A stretch of DNA of 64,000 nucleotides from Gammaproteobacteria bacterium (GCA_030432755.1 JAUILZ010000002.1:186001-250000); one strand, 5' to 3'. Positions 42,946-50,615 are shown, counted from the first letter of the stretch. Numbers and translations: made by a program. The notes: generated by a model not told the origin, from the letters alone.

Positions 42946-44502
42946 ATGAAAACGCCATATCGCTTTGCCGCGACCTGCCTTACGTTGCTGACCTTCGTAG
43001 CGGCTGCCGAGGAGCCCACCCCGGGGTACAACCACAAGATCCCGGAAAAGATCATGACGCCGGACAAGGTGGAGACGCGAATTGGCACGCTCGAATTTTT
43101 CGATGGCATGCCTTTGCCGGATACCGTCGACAAGCTTTACGAGAACCTGCTGCTGATGCGTGGCGTGGAAACATTCCTCAACGGAATTCCTGCCACCTCG
43201 ATTGAAGGGCTCCGCGAGGGCCTGATCGAAGCGGGAGCCGATGCGCCCAACAAGGTGCTGATCTTTGACAACCTCATGGACTCGGCACCATTGTTCCTCA
43301 CCGGCAATACGGATACGGTCTATGCCGCCGCCTTCCTCGACCTGAAAAAGGATGGCCCCACGGTCATCGAGGTCCCGCCGGACTGCGGGCCCGGCACCGT
43401 CAACGATGCCTATTTTCGTTTCGTCACCGATATGGGCATACCCGGACCCGATGCGGGCAAGGGTGGCAAGTACCTGGTCCTACCGCCGGACTACGAGGGC
43501 GAGATCGAGGGACAGATCGGCAGCAAGGAGACGCTGGTCGATGGAGAACCCTACTTCGTTTCCCGGTCTCCCAGCTATGCGAACCTGATCCTGCTTCGCG
43601 GACTGCTGGTGGACGGAAAGACCGACGCGGCGACGAAGAGCTTTACGGAAGGCATCAGGATCTATCCGCTGGGCAAGGCCGGGGATGCCCCGGCAATGGA
43701 GTTCATCAGCGGTTCCGGGAAAAGCTTCAACACGATCCACGCGAACAACTACGATTTCTACGAAGAGCTTGATACCGTGATCCAGCGGGAGCCGGTGGAC
43801 ATGCTGGAGCCCCAGCTTCGTGGACTGTTCAGTTCCGTTGGCATCGAAAAGGGCAAGAAATTCGCTCCTACTGATTCACAAAAAAAGACACTGACCGAAG
43901 CAGTCGCTATCGGCAATGCCACGGCCCGTGCCATCGCGTTCCAGCCGCAGTTTGAAGGCGCCGACCTCTACGAGGACAGTGGCTGGAAAACCGCCTTTGT
44001 TGGCGGTGATTATCGATGGCTTCGGGACGGCGGCCAGGGAGGACGTCATCTCGACGCCCGGACGCTGTTTTTCTACATCGCGACGATCAATACCCCTGCC
44101 ATGGCCGCCAGGATGATCGGCAAGGGCTCACAGTACGCGGTGAACTATACCGACTCCGAGGGCGACTACCTCGATGGAAGCAGGAACTATACGCTGACCA
44201 TTCCCGCCAACGTACCGGCGGCAAATTTCTGGTCCGTGGTCGTCTACGATCCCCAGACACGTTCCGAATTACAGACCGGCCAACCATTCCCCAGCCGGAA
44301 CAACAAGCGTGACGCGCTGATCGAAAACGATGACGGCTCGGTGACCCTCTACTTCGGCCCCGAAGCCCCCGAAGGAAAAGAGAATAACTGGGTGGAGACC
44401 GTACCTGGCAAAGGCTGGTTCACGCTTCTCAGGCTCTACGGTCCGCTCGATTCCTGGTTCGACAAGTCCTGGCGGCCGGGGGAGTTCACACTCGTTCAAT
44501 AG
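42946..44502 (+). CDS. Exported DUF1254/DUF1214 protein
   Basis: 518 residues. The signal peptide (MKTPYRFAATCLTLLTFVAA) begins at ATG 42946 with AAGGA upstream; the frame is open back to 42919. An N-terminal DUF1254 region (NTDTVYAAAFLDLKKDGPTV, then DAYFRFVTDMGIPGPDAG) and a C-terminal DUF1214 region (NFWSVVVYDPQTRSEL) are both present. Function of these families is not settled. Normal length. A single gene with 185 gene-free bases upstream, where I see nothing clear. Confidence 0.9.
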   Translation: MKTPYRFAATCLTLLTFVAAAEEPTPGYNHKIPEKIMTPDKVETRIGTLEFFDGMPLPDTVDKLYENLLLMRGVETFLNGIPATSIEGLREGLIEAGADAPNKVLIFDNLMDSAPLFLTGNTDTVYAAAFLDLKKDGPTVIEVPPDCGPGTVNDAYFRFVTDMGIPGPDAGKGGKYLVLPPDYEGEIEGQIGSKETLVDGEPYFVSRSPSYANLILLRGLLVDGKTDAATKSFTEGIRIYPLGKAGDAPAMEFISGSGKSFNTIHANNYDFYEELDTVIQREPVDMLEPQLRGLFSSVGIEKGKKFAPTDSQKKTLTEAVAIGNATARAIAFQPQFEGADLYEDSGWKTAFVGGDYRWLRDGGQGGRHLDARTLFFYIATINTPAMAARMIGKGSQYAVNYTDSEGDYLDGSRNYTLTIPANVPAANFWSVVVYDPQTRSELQTGQPFPSRNNKRDALIENDDGSVTLYFGPEAPEGKENNWVETVPGKGWFTLLRLYGPLDSWFDKSWRPGEFTLVQ

Positions 44503-44674
44503 TTTTCAGTCAAGAATCGACCCTTGGAGGATTGGTTCCCGGGATTTCCTGCATCCCGGCACGCCTGTGATCGGGAAGTCCAACCCAGCTTCCAGCGTGG
44601 GCGACCCATCCGTAACCGGGTGCTCCGGCGGTCCCTCTAATCGAATCCAAACCCTGGTGGAGACATGGAAATGA

Positions 44675-44845
44675 AACACCGAAACCAAGGAAATTCTTTC
44701 AACAACCCGTGAGCTGGGGATCGGTTACGTGGCGTACAGCCCGCTCGGCCGGGGATTCCTGACGGGGCAGTTCAGACGCTTTGAAGACCTGGCCCGCATC
44801 GATGACGCGTTCCCGACGGATGCGGCGGCGGGGACGCGGTACTAG
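44675..44845 (+). pseudogene. Aldo/keto reductase C-terminal fragment
   Basis: In-frame residues [15 protein letters not shown], then [15 protein letters not shown], then FEDLARIDD, are an unmistakable piece of the aldo/keto reductase barrel, ending at a TAG at 44843. Upstream, a TGA at 44672 closes the frame and nothing AKR-like precedes it. Only ~55 codons remain of a ~320-residue protein, so this is a decayed relic. The rest of the 500-base gap between 44503 and 45009 has no other gene; TACAAT at 44877-44882 could be a -10. Confidence 0.8.
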
Positions 44846-45009
44846 GCCTGGCCTGCAGCGGCGCCAATACTCCGTATACAATTTTCGACCGGACCATGGA
44901 GTATCCTCGAACGGCAAGGAGTGACAGACCGACGAGATGATGGAAACCCGTTCACCCTCCCATGCACGGAGCTTGAACAGAGAAGGCGTATCGAACCTGG
45001 AGCATGCAC

Positions 45010-45393
45010 ATGAAAAATCTTTTGAAATACATGGTGGCGGTCATCGCGATGTGCCCACTGGCGGCGCTCTGCCAGGGGCCGACGGTCGAAGACTTGCTGA
45101 AAGCCGAACTCGAAGGGGTGGCCGGCACGGAGGTCATCGTCAGCCGGGTAAAGATTCCACCCCATACGTCATTGCCGAAACACTGGCATCCGGGAGAGGA
45201 ATTTGCCTACATCCTGGAAGGCAATGTCACGCTGTGGCAGGAAGGCGAGGAGGACATTGCCGGCGGCCGGGGCGACGTGATGAAGGTGCCGCTCAAGAAA
45301 GTCCACACCGCGTTCACCGGCGCGGAAGGTGCGGACATCCTGGTATTCCGGGTGCACGAACAGGGCCAGCCCGAAAGGGTGAGCGCGGAATAG
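45010..45393 (+). CDS. Exported cupin-domain protein
   Basis: About 127 residues; the start at 45010 has GGAG seven bases upstream, against one base for an ATG at 45004. A signal peptide (ending LAALCQ) precedes a single cupin fold with motif 1 LPKHWHPGEEFAYILEGNVT and motif 2 around PLKKVHTAFTG. The histidines of a metal site (HWH, H after 40 residues) are present. Single exported cupins of this kind are often of unknown function. It follows the AKR relic. Confidence 0.85.
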   Translation: MKNLLKYMVAVIAMCPLAALCQGPTVEDLLKAELEGVAGTEVIVSRVKIPPHTSLPKHWHPGEEFAYILEGNVTLWQEGEEDIAGGRGDVMKVPLKKVHTAFTGAEGADILVFRVHEQGQPERVSAE

Positions 45394-45498
45394 CGGGATT
45401 CTCAAAGGTCGGCTTCGTTTCCTGAACCATCGACGACGACGGGAGCGATCCGGAGACTGCAGACCGGGATTCGTCAATCGCACCTTACCGGCTAAGCT

Positions 45499-46845
45499 AT
45501 GGTCATGGGCAGCGCTGCCAGCAACAGACGAAGTCAACCGACAATTGCGGGCTGCGCCACTGCCCTCCTGCTCATCGCATCCCTCCCGGGAAATGCCTGC
45601 GCCCAGGATGGGGAGCCGGAAGCGGTGCCACTCGAGGCCGGGAAGCCCGTTGCGGACCAGGTGCTCGAACGGCAGCTGGACGACCAGGAGGTGCGCGAAC
45701 TGGAGGCCAGTGAAGACCCGGAACAACTCGAGGACGAAAAACGGGAAATCCAGCGCCAGGATAAAGTAATACCCACCCCTCCACTGCGCGAACTGGAAGC
45801 CTACGCGAGCGCGAGGTTGCGTTACCGCGCCCAGTCCGATACCGCCAGGTGGGAGGATGGTGGCTCCCGGGCCGGCGGCAAGCTGAACTGGGAAGTGATC
45901 GACGGCACGTTTTTCCATGGCCGCGCGGAATTCGGGTTCAACCTGCAGACGGGATTCGAGAACCTGACCAGTCCCGGCGAGGTCACGGACGATTTCGAGG
46001 ACACGGTGTTCAAACGCCTGCTGTACCTGGGGATGGATACGCCCTATGGCGCCGCGCTATTCGGCAAGAACTGGTCGCCCTACTACACCGTGGCCGAATA
46101 TACCGACCGCTTCGTCGATACCGGCGGCAGCGCCAGTGGAGCCTACAATGCCGGCACCGATGGCGGGCCCACCGGAACCGGTCGCGCCGACGAGGCCCTG
46201 CAAACGCATTTCTCCATCAATTTCCTGCCCGGCCGCGTGTTCAAACCCTTTCGCCTCGACCTGCAGGTTCAGAACCACAATGTCATTCCCTTTGGCGGGG
46301 GGGCGCGCTACGGCGTTGCGCTCGGGATGAGCGCGGAGATTGCGACCGTCAATGATTTCCGCTTTGGCGTGGCTTACAACCGCGCCACGATCGACCCGGA
46401 AGACCTCCCCGAACTGGGCGCAATCGGCATCACGGGTGATGCCGAGGCGCTACTGCTCGGCACCCGGGCATTCGGGGAACTCTGGTATGCGGGGATCAAT
46501 CTCTCCTACCTGAAGAACCACATGACCACGGACGAAGGTAACTACTTCGACGGCTGGGGCGCTGAAGTCTATGGTCACTACCAGCTGCGGGATCGCGTCT
46601 GGCTGATCACTGGCGGAAACATGCTGAATCCCGAGGATTCACCACTGACCGGGGACTATCGCGTGCTTTACGGGGTCATCGGCGTCCGCTACACCTTCGA
46701 CGGATTTCACCGGATGGTTTACGCCAACTACAAGCTGGACGACAGCCGCAATGCGGACGGAAGTCGGGGTGCAAACGTGCTCACCGTGGGCCTCCGGTGG
46801 GAGTTCGGACGCCACTGGTCGCAGCATCAATTCGATCCCGACTAA
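45499..46845 (+). CDS. Outer-membrane porin with acidic coiled-coil N-terminus
   Basis: 448 residues. A signal peptide ends at GNACAQ. Then comes a ~60-residue Glu/Asp/Gln-rich, probably helical segment (DQVLERQLDDQEVRELEAS, then EDPEQLEDEKREIQRQDKV), followed by a beta-barrel of about 340 residues with many alternating aromatic strands (for example LFGKNWSPYYTVAEY and YRVLYGVIGVRYTF) and a terminal WSQHQF region. It resembles Gram-negative porins. The N-terminal acidic helix may link to peptidoglycan or trimerise, as in SLH/coiled-coil porins. The substrate is unknown. Confidence 0.8.
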   Translation: MVMGSAASNRRSQPTIAGCATALLLIASLPGNACAQDGEPEAVPLEAGKPVADQVLERQLDDQEVRELEASEDPEQLEDEKREIQRQDKVIPTPPLRELEAYASARLRYRAQSDTARWEDGGSRAGGKLNWEVIDGTFFHGRAEFGFNLQTGFENLTSPGEVTDDFEDTVFKRLLYLGMDTPYGAALFGKNWSPYYTVAEYTDRFVDTGGSASGAYNAGTDGGPTGTGRADEALQTHFSINFLPGRVFKPFRLDLQVQNHNVIPFGGGARYGVALGMSAEIATVNDFRFGVAYNRATIDPEDLPELGAIGITGDAEALLLGTRAFGELWYAGINLSYLKNHMTTDEGNYFDGWGAEVYGHYQLRDRVWLITGGNMLNPEDSPLTGDYRVLYGVIGVRYTFDGFHRMVYANYKLDDSRNADGSRGANVLTVGLRWEFGRHWSQHQFDPD

Positions 46846-46934
46846 ACCGGTTCAGGCGAAAAGGTTTCCGCGTGCGATGGCCGGAATGACGACTGTTGCG
46901 AGGAAATCCCGGCGTGCAAAAACCGGGCTTCGAT

Positions 46935-47354
46935 CTACTTGTGCTGGTGTCCCCTTCCCGATATCGCGGCGTATTCCCCGGTGGGTGTAAACACCAGCTT
47001 CCCGCGATAAGTCTCACCGAACGGTGGGCAGAAATTGACGTAGACGCGGCAAGTATCGCCATCCGCCAGGGGGTCCGGGCAGTCACGGAAATGGTCTTGG
47101 ACCATGAACACGCTGTCACCCTCCAGCGAGAAGCCGGGCGACGGAATCGGCGCGCCTGACTGGTTGATCACGACGACCTTGTGCGGCCGGCATTCCCCTT
47201 CCAGAGTGCGGGCGAAGTTCAGTTCGTGCGGTTCGAATCGTACCTTCGCGCCGTCATGGGTCACGACCGGCACATCGGGCAGCTCACCCGTTCCTGGCGT
47301 ACTGCAGCCGGCAACCCAGATCGCGATCAGCAGCAGGGAGAGTCGTTGTTTCAT
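46935..47354 (-). CDS. Lipoprotein with Ig-like/ASH-type domain (paralog 1)
   Basis: 139 residues with a lipobox (WVAGC, Cys at about 17). The domain VRFEPHELNFARTLEGECRP, HKVVVINQSGAPIP and CPDPLADGDTC resembles the 'choice-of-anchor D'/ASH beta-sandwich of secreted proteins. Four conserved cysteines (ECRP, DCPDP, DTC, FCPP) suggest two disulfides. It is paralogous to the gene at 47477-47911 over most of its length. Function is unknown; likely surface or outer-membrane-anchored. Confidence 0.8.
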   Translation of the reverse strand: MKQRLSLLLIAIWVAGCSTPGTGELPDVPVVTHDGAKVRFEPHELNFARTLEGECRPHKVVVINQSGAPIPSPGFSLEGDSVFMVQDHFRDCPDPLADGDTCRVYVNFCPPFGETYRGKLVFTPTGEYAAISGRGHQHK

Positions 47355-47476
47355 GGCAAGTTACAACCTCCATTCCGGGTTATTGGCGCGAATGATATTG
47401 CAGCAAGAGATCAATGCCTGTTCGAAACGCACGGGTGCCTCCCGCCCGGGTGAGCCGGCTGGTTGTAACGGTTCAT

Positions 47477-47911
47477 CTAGAACGCCCGCACCCGCCCTTT
47501 GCCTATTACTTTAATGGCTTCCCCGGTGGGCATGAATTTCAGGGTCGCGTGGCTGGTGTCATGCGATCGCGGGCAGAAATTGACATAGGCGCTACAGGAT
47601 TCCCCGACTGCCAAAGGGTCCGGACACTTGCGAAAGTGGGCCTGCAACGCAAAGGCGCGGTCTCCGTCGAGCTGGAATGCCGGTGCGGCAATGGGCCCTT
47701 CTGACTGGTTGATTGCCACAACCTTGTGCGGTTTGCAGTTGTCTTCGGCGACCACGCCGAAATTCAGTACCGGCGGGTCAAACCGGACCGCGCCGTCCTG
47801 GCGTTGTTCGGCCATGGATATCGTCGGGTCGGCGGGCGACGGGCCGGCGCCACCAGTGCTGCACGCGGTTACCATCGATGCAACCAGGGCAAGTGCGAGG
47901 GTGCGATTCAT
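47477..47911 (-). CDS. Lipoprotein with Ig-like/ASH-type domain (paralog 2)
   Basis: 144 residues, lipobox MVTAC (Cys at about 17). It repeats paralog 1: VRFDPPVLNFGVVAEDNCKP, HKVVAINQSEGPIAAPAF, HFRKCPDPLAVGESC and AYVNFCP, with the same four cysteines. The two are adjacent and same-strand, separated by about 120 bases, so they arose by tandem duplication. The next genes upstream are two tandem 34-residue peptide genes that are also a duplication. Confidence 0.8.
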   Translation of the reverse strand: MNRTLALALVASMVTACSTGGAGPSPADPTISMAEQRQDGAVRFDPPVLNFGVVAEDNCKPHKVVAINQSEGPIAAPAFQLDGDRAFALQAHFRKCPDPLAVGESCSAYVNFCPRSHDTSHATLKFMPTGEAIKVIGKGRVRAF

Positions 47912-48007
47912 GGGTCCTTTGATTTCCTTCCGGCAACTAGGTTCCCACAGTATGCACGAGTTCGTCGCTTCAGCGTGAATTCCCCGGACCCGGGATCGAC
48001 CCGGGAA

Positions 48008-48112
48008 CTACGCGAATGACACCATCACTATCAGCAGGGCGAACAGGATCCATGAGCAGCAGATATCCCTGCTGTGCATCCTGTAGTCGCCTGGCTCATA
48101 TCCGTAAGCCAT
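48008..48112 (-). CDS. 34-residue membrane peptide, copy 1
   Basis: A 34-codon frame starting MAYGYEPGDY, then RDICC and the hydrophobic WILFALLIVMVSFA at the end. It is near-identical to the frame at 48251-48355: 25 of 34 residues identical, no gap, most changes conservative (MHS/VTC, S/T, and aliphatic swaps), and the YEPGDY head fixed while codons vary (for example TAT/TAC). That pattern points to selection on protein. The C-terminal ~15 residues could span the membrane, with a paired-Cys juxtamembrane site. I know no family. Hairpin, -10 and CRP-like boxes lie upstream. Confidence 0.75.
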   Translation of the reverse strand: MAYGYEPGDYRMHSRDICCSWILFALLIVMVSFA

Positions 48113-48140
48113 TGTCTTCACCACATTTGTGTCACGTTTG

Positions 48141-48161
48141 GCCCGGCGCCATTCGCCCGGC
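48141..48161 (-). promoter_or_regulatory. Leader hairpin, copy 1
   Basis: GCCCGGCG (48141-48148) and CGCCCGGC (48154-48161) pair at seven of eight positions around the loop CCATT. It begins 28 bases upstream of the ATG of peptide copy 1, the same distance as the copy 2 hairpin. If transcribed it sits in the 5' leader. Confidence 0.6.
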
Positions 48162-48170
48162 CCGATCTCA

Positions 48171-48176
48171 ATTTTT
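48171..48176 (-). promoter_or_regulatory. Conserved -10-like element, copy 1
   Basis: On the minus strand AAAAAT, matching four of six bases of TATAAT. It is identical in copy 2, exactly 243 bases away (48414-48419), and lies downstream of a CRP-like box by about the class II distance (upper box centre at 48205.5, near -41.5). Confidence 0.4.
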
Positions 48177-48197
48177 TCATCGATGAGCAGCCGGCGA

Positions 48198-48236
48198 TGT
48201 GAACAATGTCACGCCCAGGATGTGACACAGTTCACA
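48198..48236 (-). promoter_or_regulatory. Two CRP-like boxes upstream of peptide copy 1
   Basis: TGTGAACAATGTCACG (48198-48213) matches TGTGA-N6-TCACA at all but the last base, and TGTGACACAGTTCACA (48221-48236) matches perfectly. They sit between the two peptide genes. CRP/Vfr-family proteins bind such boxes in gammaproteobacteria; whether this organism's regulator does is untested. Confidence 0.55.
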
Positions 48237-48250
48237 TAGTGATCCGTGGG

Positions 48251-48355
48251 TCACGCGAATGAAAGCAAAATCAGCAGAAACGCAAACAGTATCCACGTGC
48301 AGCAGATATCCCGGCAGGTCACCCGGTAGTCACCCGGCTCGTATCCGTAAGCCAT
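48251..48355 (-). CDS. 34-residue membrane peptide, copy 2
   Basis: A 34-codon frame beginning MAYGYEPGDYRVTCRDICC, with hydrophobic end WILFAFLLILLSFA. The head, the RDICC pair and WILFA are shared with copy 1; both end SFA. One extra Cys occurs (VTC). It ends just ahead of the CRP-like boxes of copy 1. The two copies share frame, length and flanks, giving more confidence than either alone. Cys residues could bind metal, heme or lipid (speculation). Confidence 0.75.
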   Translation of the reverse strand: MAYGYEPGDYRVTCRDICCTWILFAFLLILLSFA

Positions 48356-48383
48356 TGTCTTCACCACTTTCCAGTTGAAAATG

Positions 48384-48404
48384 GCCGGACGCCATTCGTC
48401 CGGC
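48384..48404 (-). promoter_or_regulatory. Leader hairpin, copy 2
   Basis: GCCGGACG (48384-48391) and CGTCCGGC (48397-48404) form a perfect 8-bp stem with loop CCATT, 28 bases before the peptide copy 2 ATG. It has the same loop and spacing as copy 1 but different stem bases, so pairing is kept by compensating change. Confidence 0.65.
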
Positions 48405-48463
48405 GCTGGAGTCATTTTTCCACCGGGAAGGGGCGCCCAACGTGGGAAATATCACCCGGGGAA

Positions 48464-48479
48464 TGTGACGTGGTACACA
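48464..48479 (-). promoter_or_regulatory. CRP-like box upstream of peptide copy 2
   Basis: TGTGACGTGGTACACA matches TGTGA-N6-TCACA with one mismatch and lies exactly 243 bases from the perfect box of copy 1. The paired upper box (48441-48456) has decayed to CGTGGGAAATATCACC. A conserved AAAAAT -10 candidate lies at 48414-48419. Confidence 0.45.
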
Positions 48480-48537
48480 CAATTTCCTCGGCCGGTCGTA
48501 CGGGAAATCTGCTCGCACAGACGGTTGTTGCCGGGGA

Positions 48538-49038
48538 CTAGGGTGGCGTGTGGCCGACCTGGCGCAGGTCGCATTCCAGGTAACGGGTTCCGGGGTCGGG
48601 GTTATATCGGTAGGGGGGAATATCAACAAAGCCCAGGGACTCGTAGAGGCGCTGCACCGCCGTCATGTGCGCCAGGGAATCAAGCCGCATGGCGCGATAA
48701 CCCATGTCGGCGCCCCTCTCCAGGATTGCCATGCCGAGCCGACGACCGATCCCGAATCCGGTAAATGACGGGTAGACATAAAGCCGTTTCATTTCGCAGA
48801 TGCCCGCTTCCAGCGGACGAAGGCCGACCCCGCCCGCCACTTTTCCTTCACAGCGCGCCAGCAGGTAGCATCCCTCCGGGGGGCCATACATGGCGGCGAA
48901 CGCGGCCATCTCGGCGTCCACGTCCTGGTAGGAAAGATCGATTCCGAGCCAGTGGATGTAAGCGCGGGTGACGGCCTCGGCATGTCCGTAATCCGCCGCT
49001 GTTGCGCAGGATTCAATGGTAATGCGGCGCACAGACAT
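48538..49038 (-). CDS. GNAT-family N-acetyltransferase
   Basis: 166 residues. Acetyl-CoA-binding motif: MKRLYVYPSFTGFGIGRRLG, then MAILERGADMGYRAMRLDSL and the C-terminal AVQRLYESLGFVDIPPYRYN, which is the usual GNAT tail. It is convergent with nothing and divergent from the serine/threonine dehydratase-like gene, whose 5' region overlaps its start by a few bases in longer readings. The substrate is unknown. Confidence 0.87.
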   Translation of the reverse strand: MSVRRITIESCATAADYGHAEAVTRAYIHWLGIDLSYQDVDAEMAAFAAMYGPPEGCYLLARCEGKVAGGVGLRPLEAGICEMKRLYVYPSFTGFGIGRRLGMAILERGADMGYRAMRLDSLAHMTAVQRLYESLGFVDIPPYRYNPDPGTRYLECDLRQVGHTPP

Positions 49039-49216
49039 TTCTGACCTGAATCGTTTGGGTGGCGGGTTTCGTGGCGGAGCTCAGAATAGCACCGTTCTCG
49101 CCAGGGAGTTCGCCGTGTACCTGCCAGGTGGAAATCCTCCTTGCAAACCCGATGCCGAACACGGATTCCGCTGCGGTATGCTCCATCCCCCACAATATCG
49201 CTGCATCGCGCGTTCC

Positions 49217-50197
49217 ATGACCAGCCCAGTTACCCGACCGGAATTCAACCCGCCCGGCTTCGAAGACGTACTCGCCGCGCGCGAACGCATCGCGAACCAT
49301 GTCCACCGCACACCGGTGATGACATGCGCCACCATTGATGGAATGGCTGGCGCTTCACTTTTTTTCAAATGCGAGAACCTGCAGAAAGTAGGGGCATTCA
49401 AGGCGCGTGGCGCGGCGAACGCGATATTTGGCCTCGATGAGGACGAGGCCGCGCGCGGCGTACTGACCCATTCCTCGGGAAACCACGGCCAGGCCCTCGC
49501 CTGGGCCGCGGGCCGCCGCGGAATACCCGCCACGGTGGTGGTGCCATCGAGCGCGCCAGCGCCGAAGAAGGCCGCAATGCGTGGCTATGGCGCAAGGATC
49601 GTCGAATGCGAGCCCACCAGCGCCGCCCGCGAGGCCACCGCCGCGAGCCTCGCGGAGGAAACCGGCGCCACCTTCGTCCATCCCTACAACGATGCGCGGG
49701 TCATCGCGGGCCAGGGCACCTGCGTGCTGGAGCTGCTGGAACAGGTGCCAGGGCTCGACGCGGTGATCGCGCCGGTGGGCGGCGGCGGGCTGGTTTCAGG
49801 CTGTTGCATTACGCTCCGCGCGCAGTCGCCGGAAACCCTGCTCTATGCCGCGGAGCCCACCGGCGCCGACGACGCTTATCGCTCCCTCGCCGCCGGTCGC
49901 GTCCTGCCCCAGGAGGACCCGCGCACCATCGCCGACGGGCTGCGCACCGGCCTCGGCGACCTGACCTGGCATTTCGTCTCCCGCGACGTGGAAGCCGTCC
50001 TGCTGGCGACAGACGCGGAGATAGTCTCTGCCATGCGCCTGGTCTGGGAACGAATGAAACTGGTGGTGGAACCGAGCGCGGCGGTGCCACTGGCGGCCCT
50101 GCTCTCCGACCCGGGGCGCTTCGAGGGTAAACGGGTGGGCCTGATCTTTACCGGCGGCAACGTCGATCTCGAACGGCTGCCTTTCACGCCCGGCTGA
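49217..50197 (+). CDS. Threonine dehydratase/serine racemase-like PLP enzyme
   Basis: 326 residues, fold type II. The PLP lysine lies in KVGAFKARGAANAIF, the phosphate loop in VGGGGLVSGC, and SSGNHGQALAWAA is the conserved Asn loop. There is no ACT domain, so it is the catabolic or racemase type (about 320 residues) rather than biosynthetic IlvA. The start at ATG 49217 (MTSPVTRPEF) is preferred; upstream readings run into the acetyltransferase gene. Substrate choice between threonine, serine and hydroxyaspartate cannot be made from sequence. Confidence 0.88.
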   Translation: MTSPVTRPEFNPPGFEDVLAARERIANHVHRTPVMTCATIDGMAGASLFFKCENLQKVGAFKARGAANAIFGLDEDEAARGVLTHSSGNHGQALAWAAGRRGIPATVVVPSSAPAPKKAAMRGYGARIVECEPTSAAREATAASLAEETGATFVHPYNDARVIAGQGTCVLELLEQVPGLDAVIAPVGGGGLVSGCCITLRAQSPETLLYAAEPTGADDAYRSLAAGRVLPQEDPRTIADGLRTGLGDLTWHFVSRDVEAVLLATDAEIVSAMRLVWERMKLVVEPSAAVPLAALLSDPGRFEGKRVGLIFTGGNVDLERLPFTPG

Positions 50198-50201
50198 TGG
50201 G

Positions 50202-50615
50202 TCAGTCGAGCGCGGCTTTCAATTCCACGGTGTTGTCCTCGGGATCCTGCAGGTAGACCGACGGTCCATCACCCTGGGCGCCATAGCGGGTTCCCGGTGG
50301 CTCCATCCCGATGCCATGCTTGCCGAGCCAGTCGCGCAGCATATCGGCATCGAATCCGGCGATCCGCAGGCAGAGGTGATCCATGTTGCGGCCCTCCGCG
50401 CCCGGCGCCGCGCCCCCGGCGCTGCCGAGCTTGCCGTCCACCGGCACGAGATCGATGAGCGAGTCGCCGGCGCGCAGCTGGATCAGGCCGATATCGTCGC
50501 GCCGGCGCTCCACGCTGCAGCCGAGAACATCGCAGTAGAAGCCCAGCATGACGTCGAGGTCGGTGACCCGGATGACCACGTGATCGATGCTAGTGAGCTG
50601 GAATGGCGTTGTCAT
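50202..50615 (-). CDS. Glyoxalase/VOC-family metalloprotein
   Basis: 137 residues of the vicinal oxygen chelate fold: IDHVVIRVTDLDVMLGFYCD with a metal His near the start, DHLCLRIAGFDADM with the second, and YLQDPEDNTVELKA with the Glu ligand near the C-terminus. Single-domain VOC proteins include glyoxalases, dioxygenases and resistance proteins. It converges with the dehydratase gene, four bases apart. Confidence 0.85.
   Translation of the reverse strand: MTTPFQLTSIDHVVIRVTDLDVMLGFYCDVLGCSVERRRDDIGLIQLRAGDSLIDLVPVDGKLGSAGGAAPGAEGRNMDHLCLRIAGFDADMLRDWLGKHGIGMEPPGTRYGAQGDGPSVYLQDPEDNTVELKAALD

Larger units (their letters stand above)
48008..48480. repeat. Ungapped 243-bp tandem duplication (peptide gene plus promoter)
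   Basis: Copy 1 (48008-48237) and copy 2 (48251-48480) align without insertion or deletion at an offset of exactly 243: start codons (48112/48355), hairpins (48141/48384), -10 candidates and boxes (TGTGA at 48221/48464) all keep the shift. Sequence has diverged substantially, mostly outside the coding and stem features, so the duplication is old. Confidence 0.85.

Noticed and set aside
44503-44674. Possible N-terminal part of the aldo/keto reductase
   Set aside because: In all three plus-strand frames I see no AKR motif (no catalytic Tyr/Lys region), so only the short fragment is reported.
47220-47240. GGTTCGAATC, resembling a tRNA T-arm
   Set aside because: Lies inside a lipoprotein gene; no acceptor stem, anticodon arm or CCA around it. 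No tRNA found in the window.
48171-48180. T-run after the copy 1 hairpin, read as a plus-strand terminator
   Set aside because: No plus-strand gene precedes it, and the A/T-run is kept at the same offset in copy 2 in the position of a minus-strand -10.
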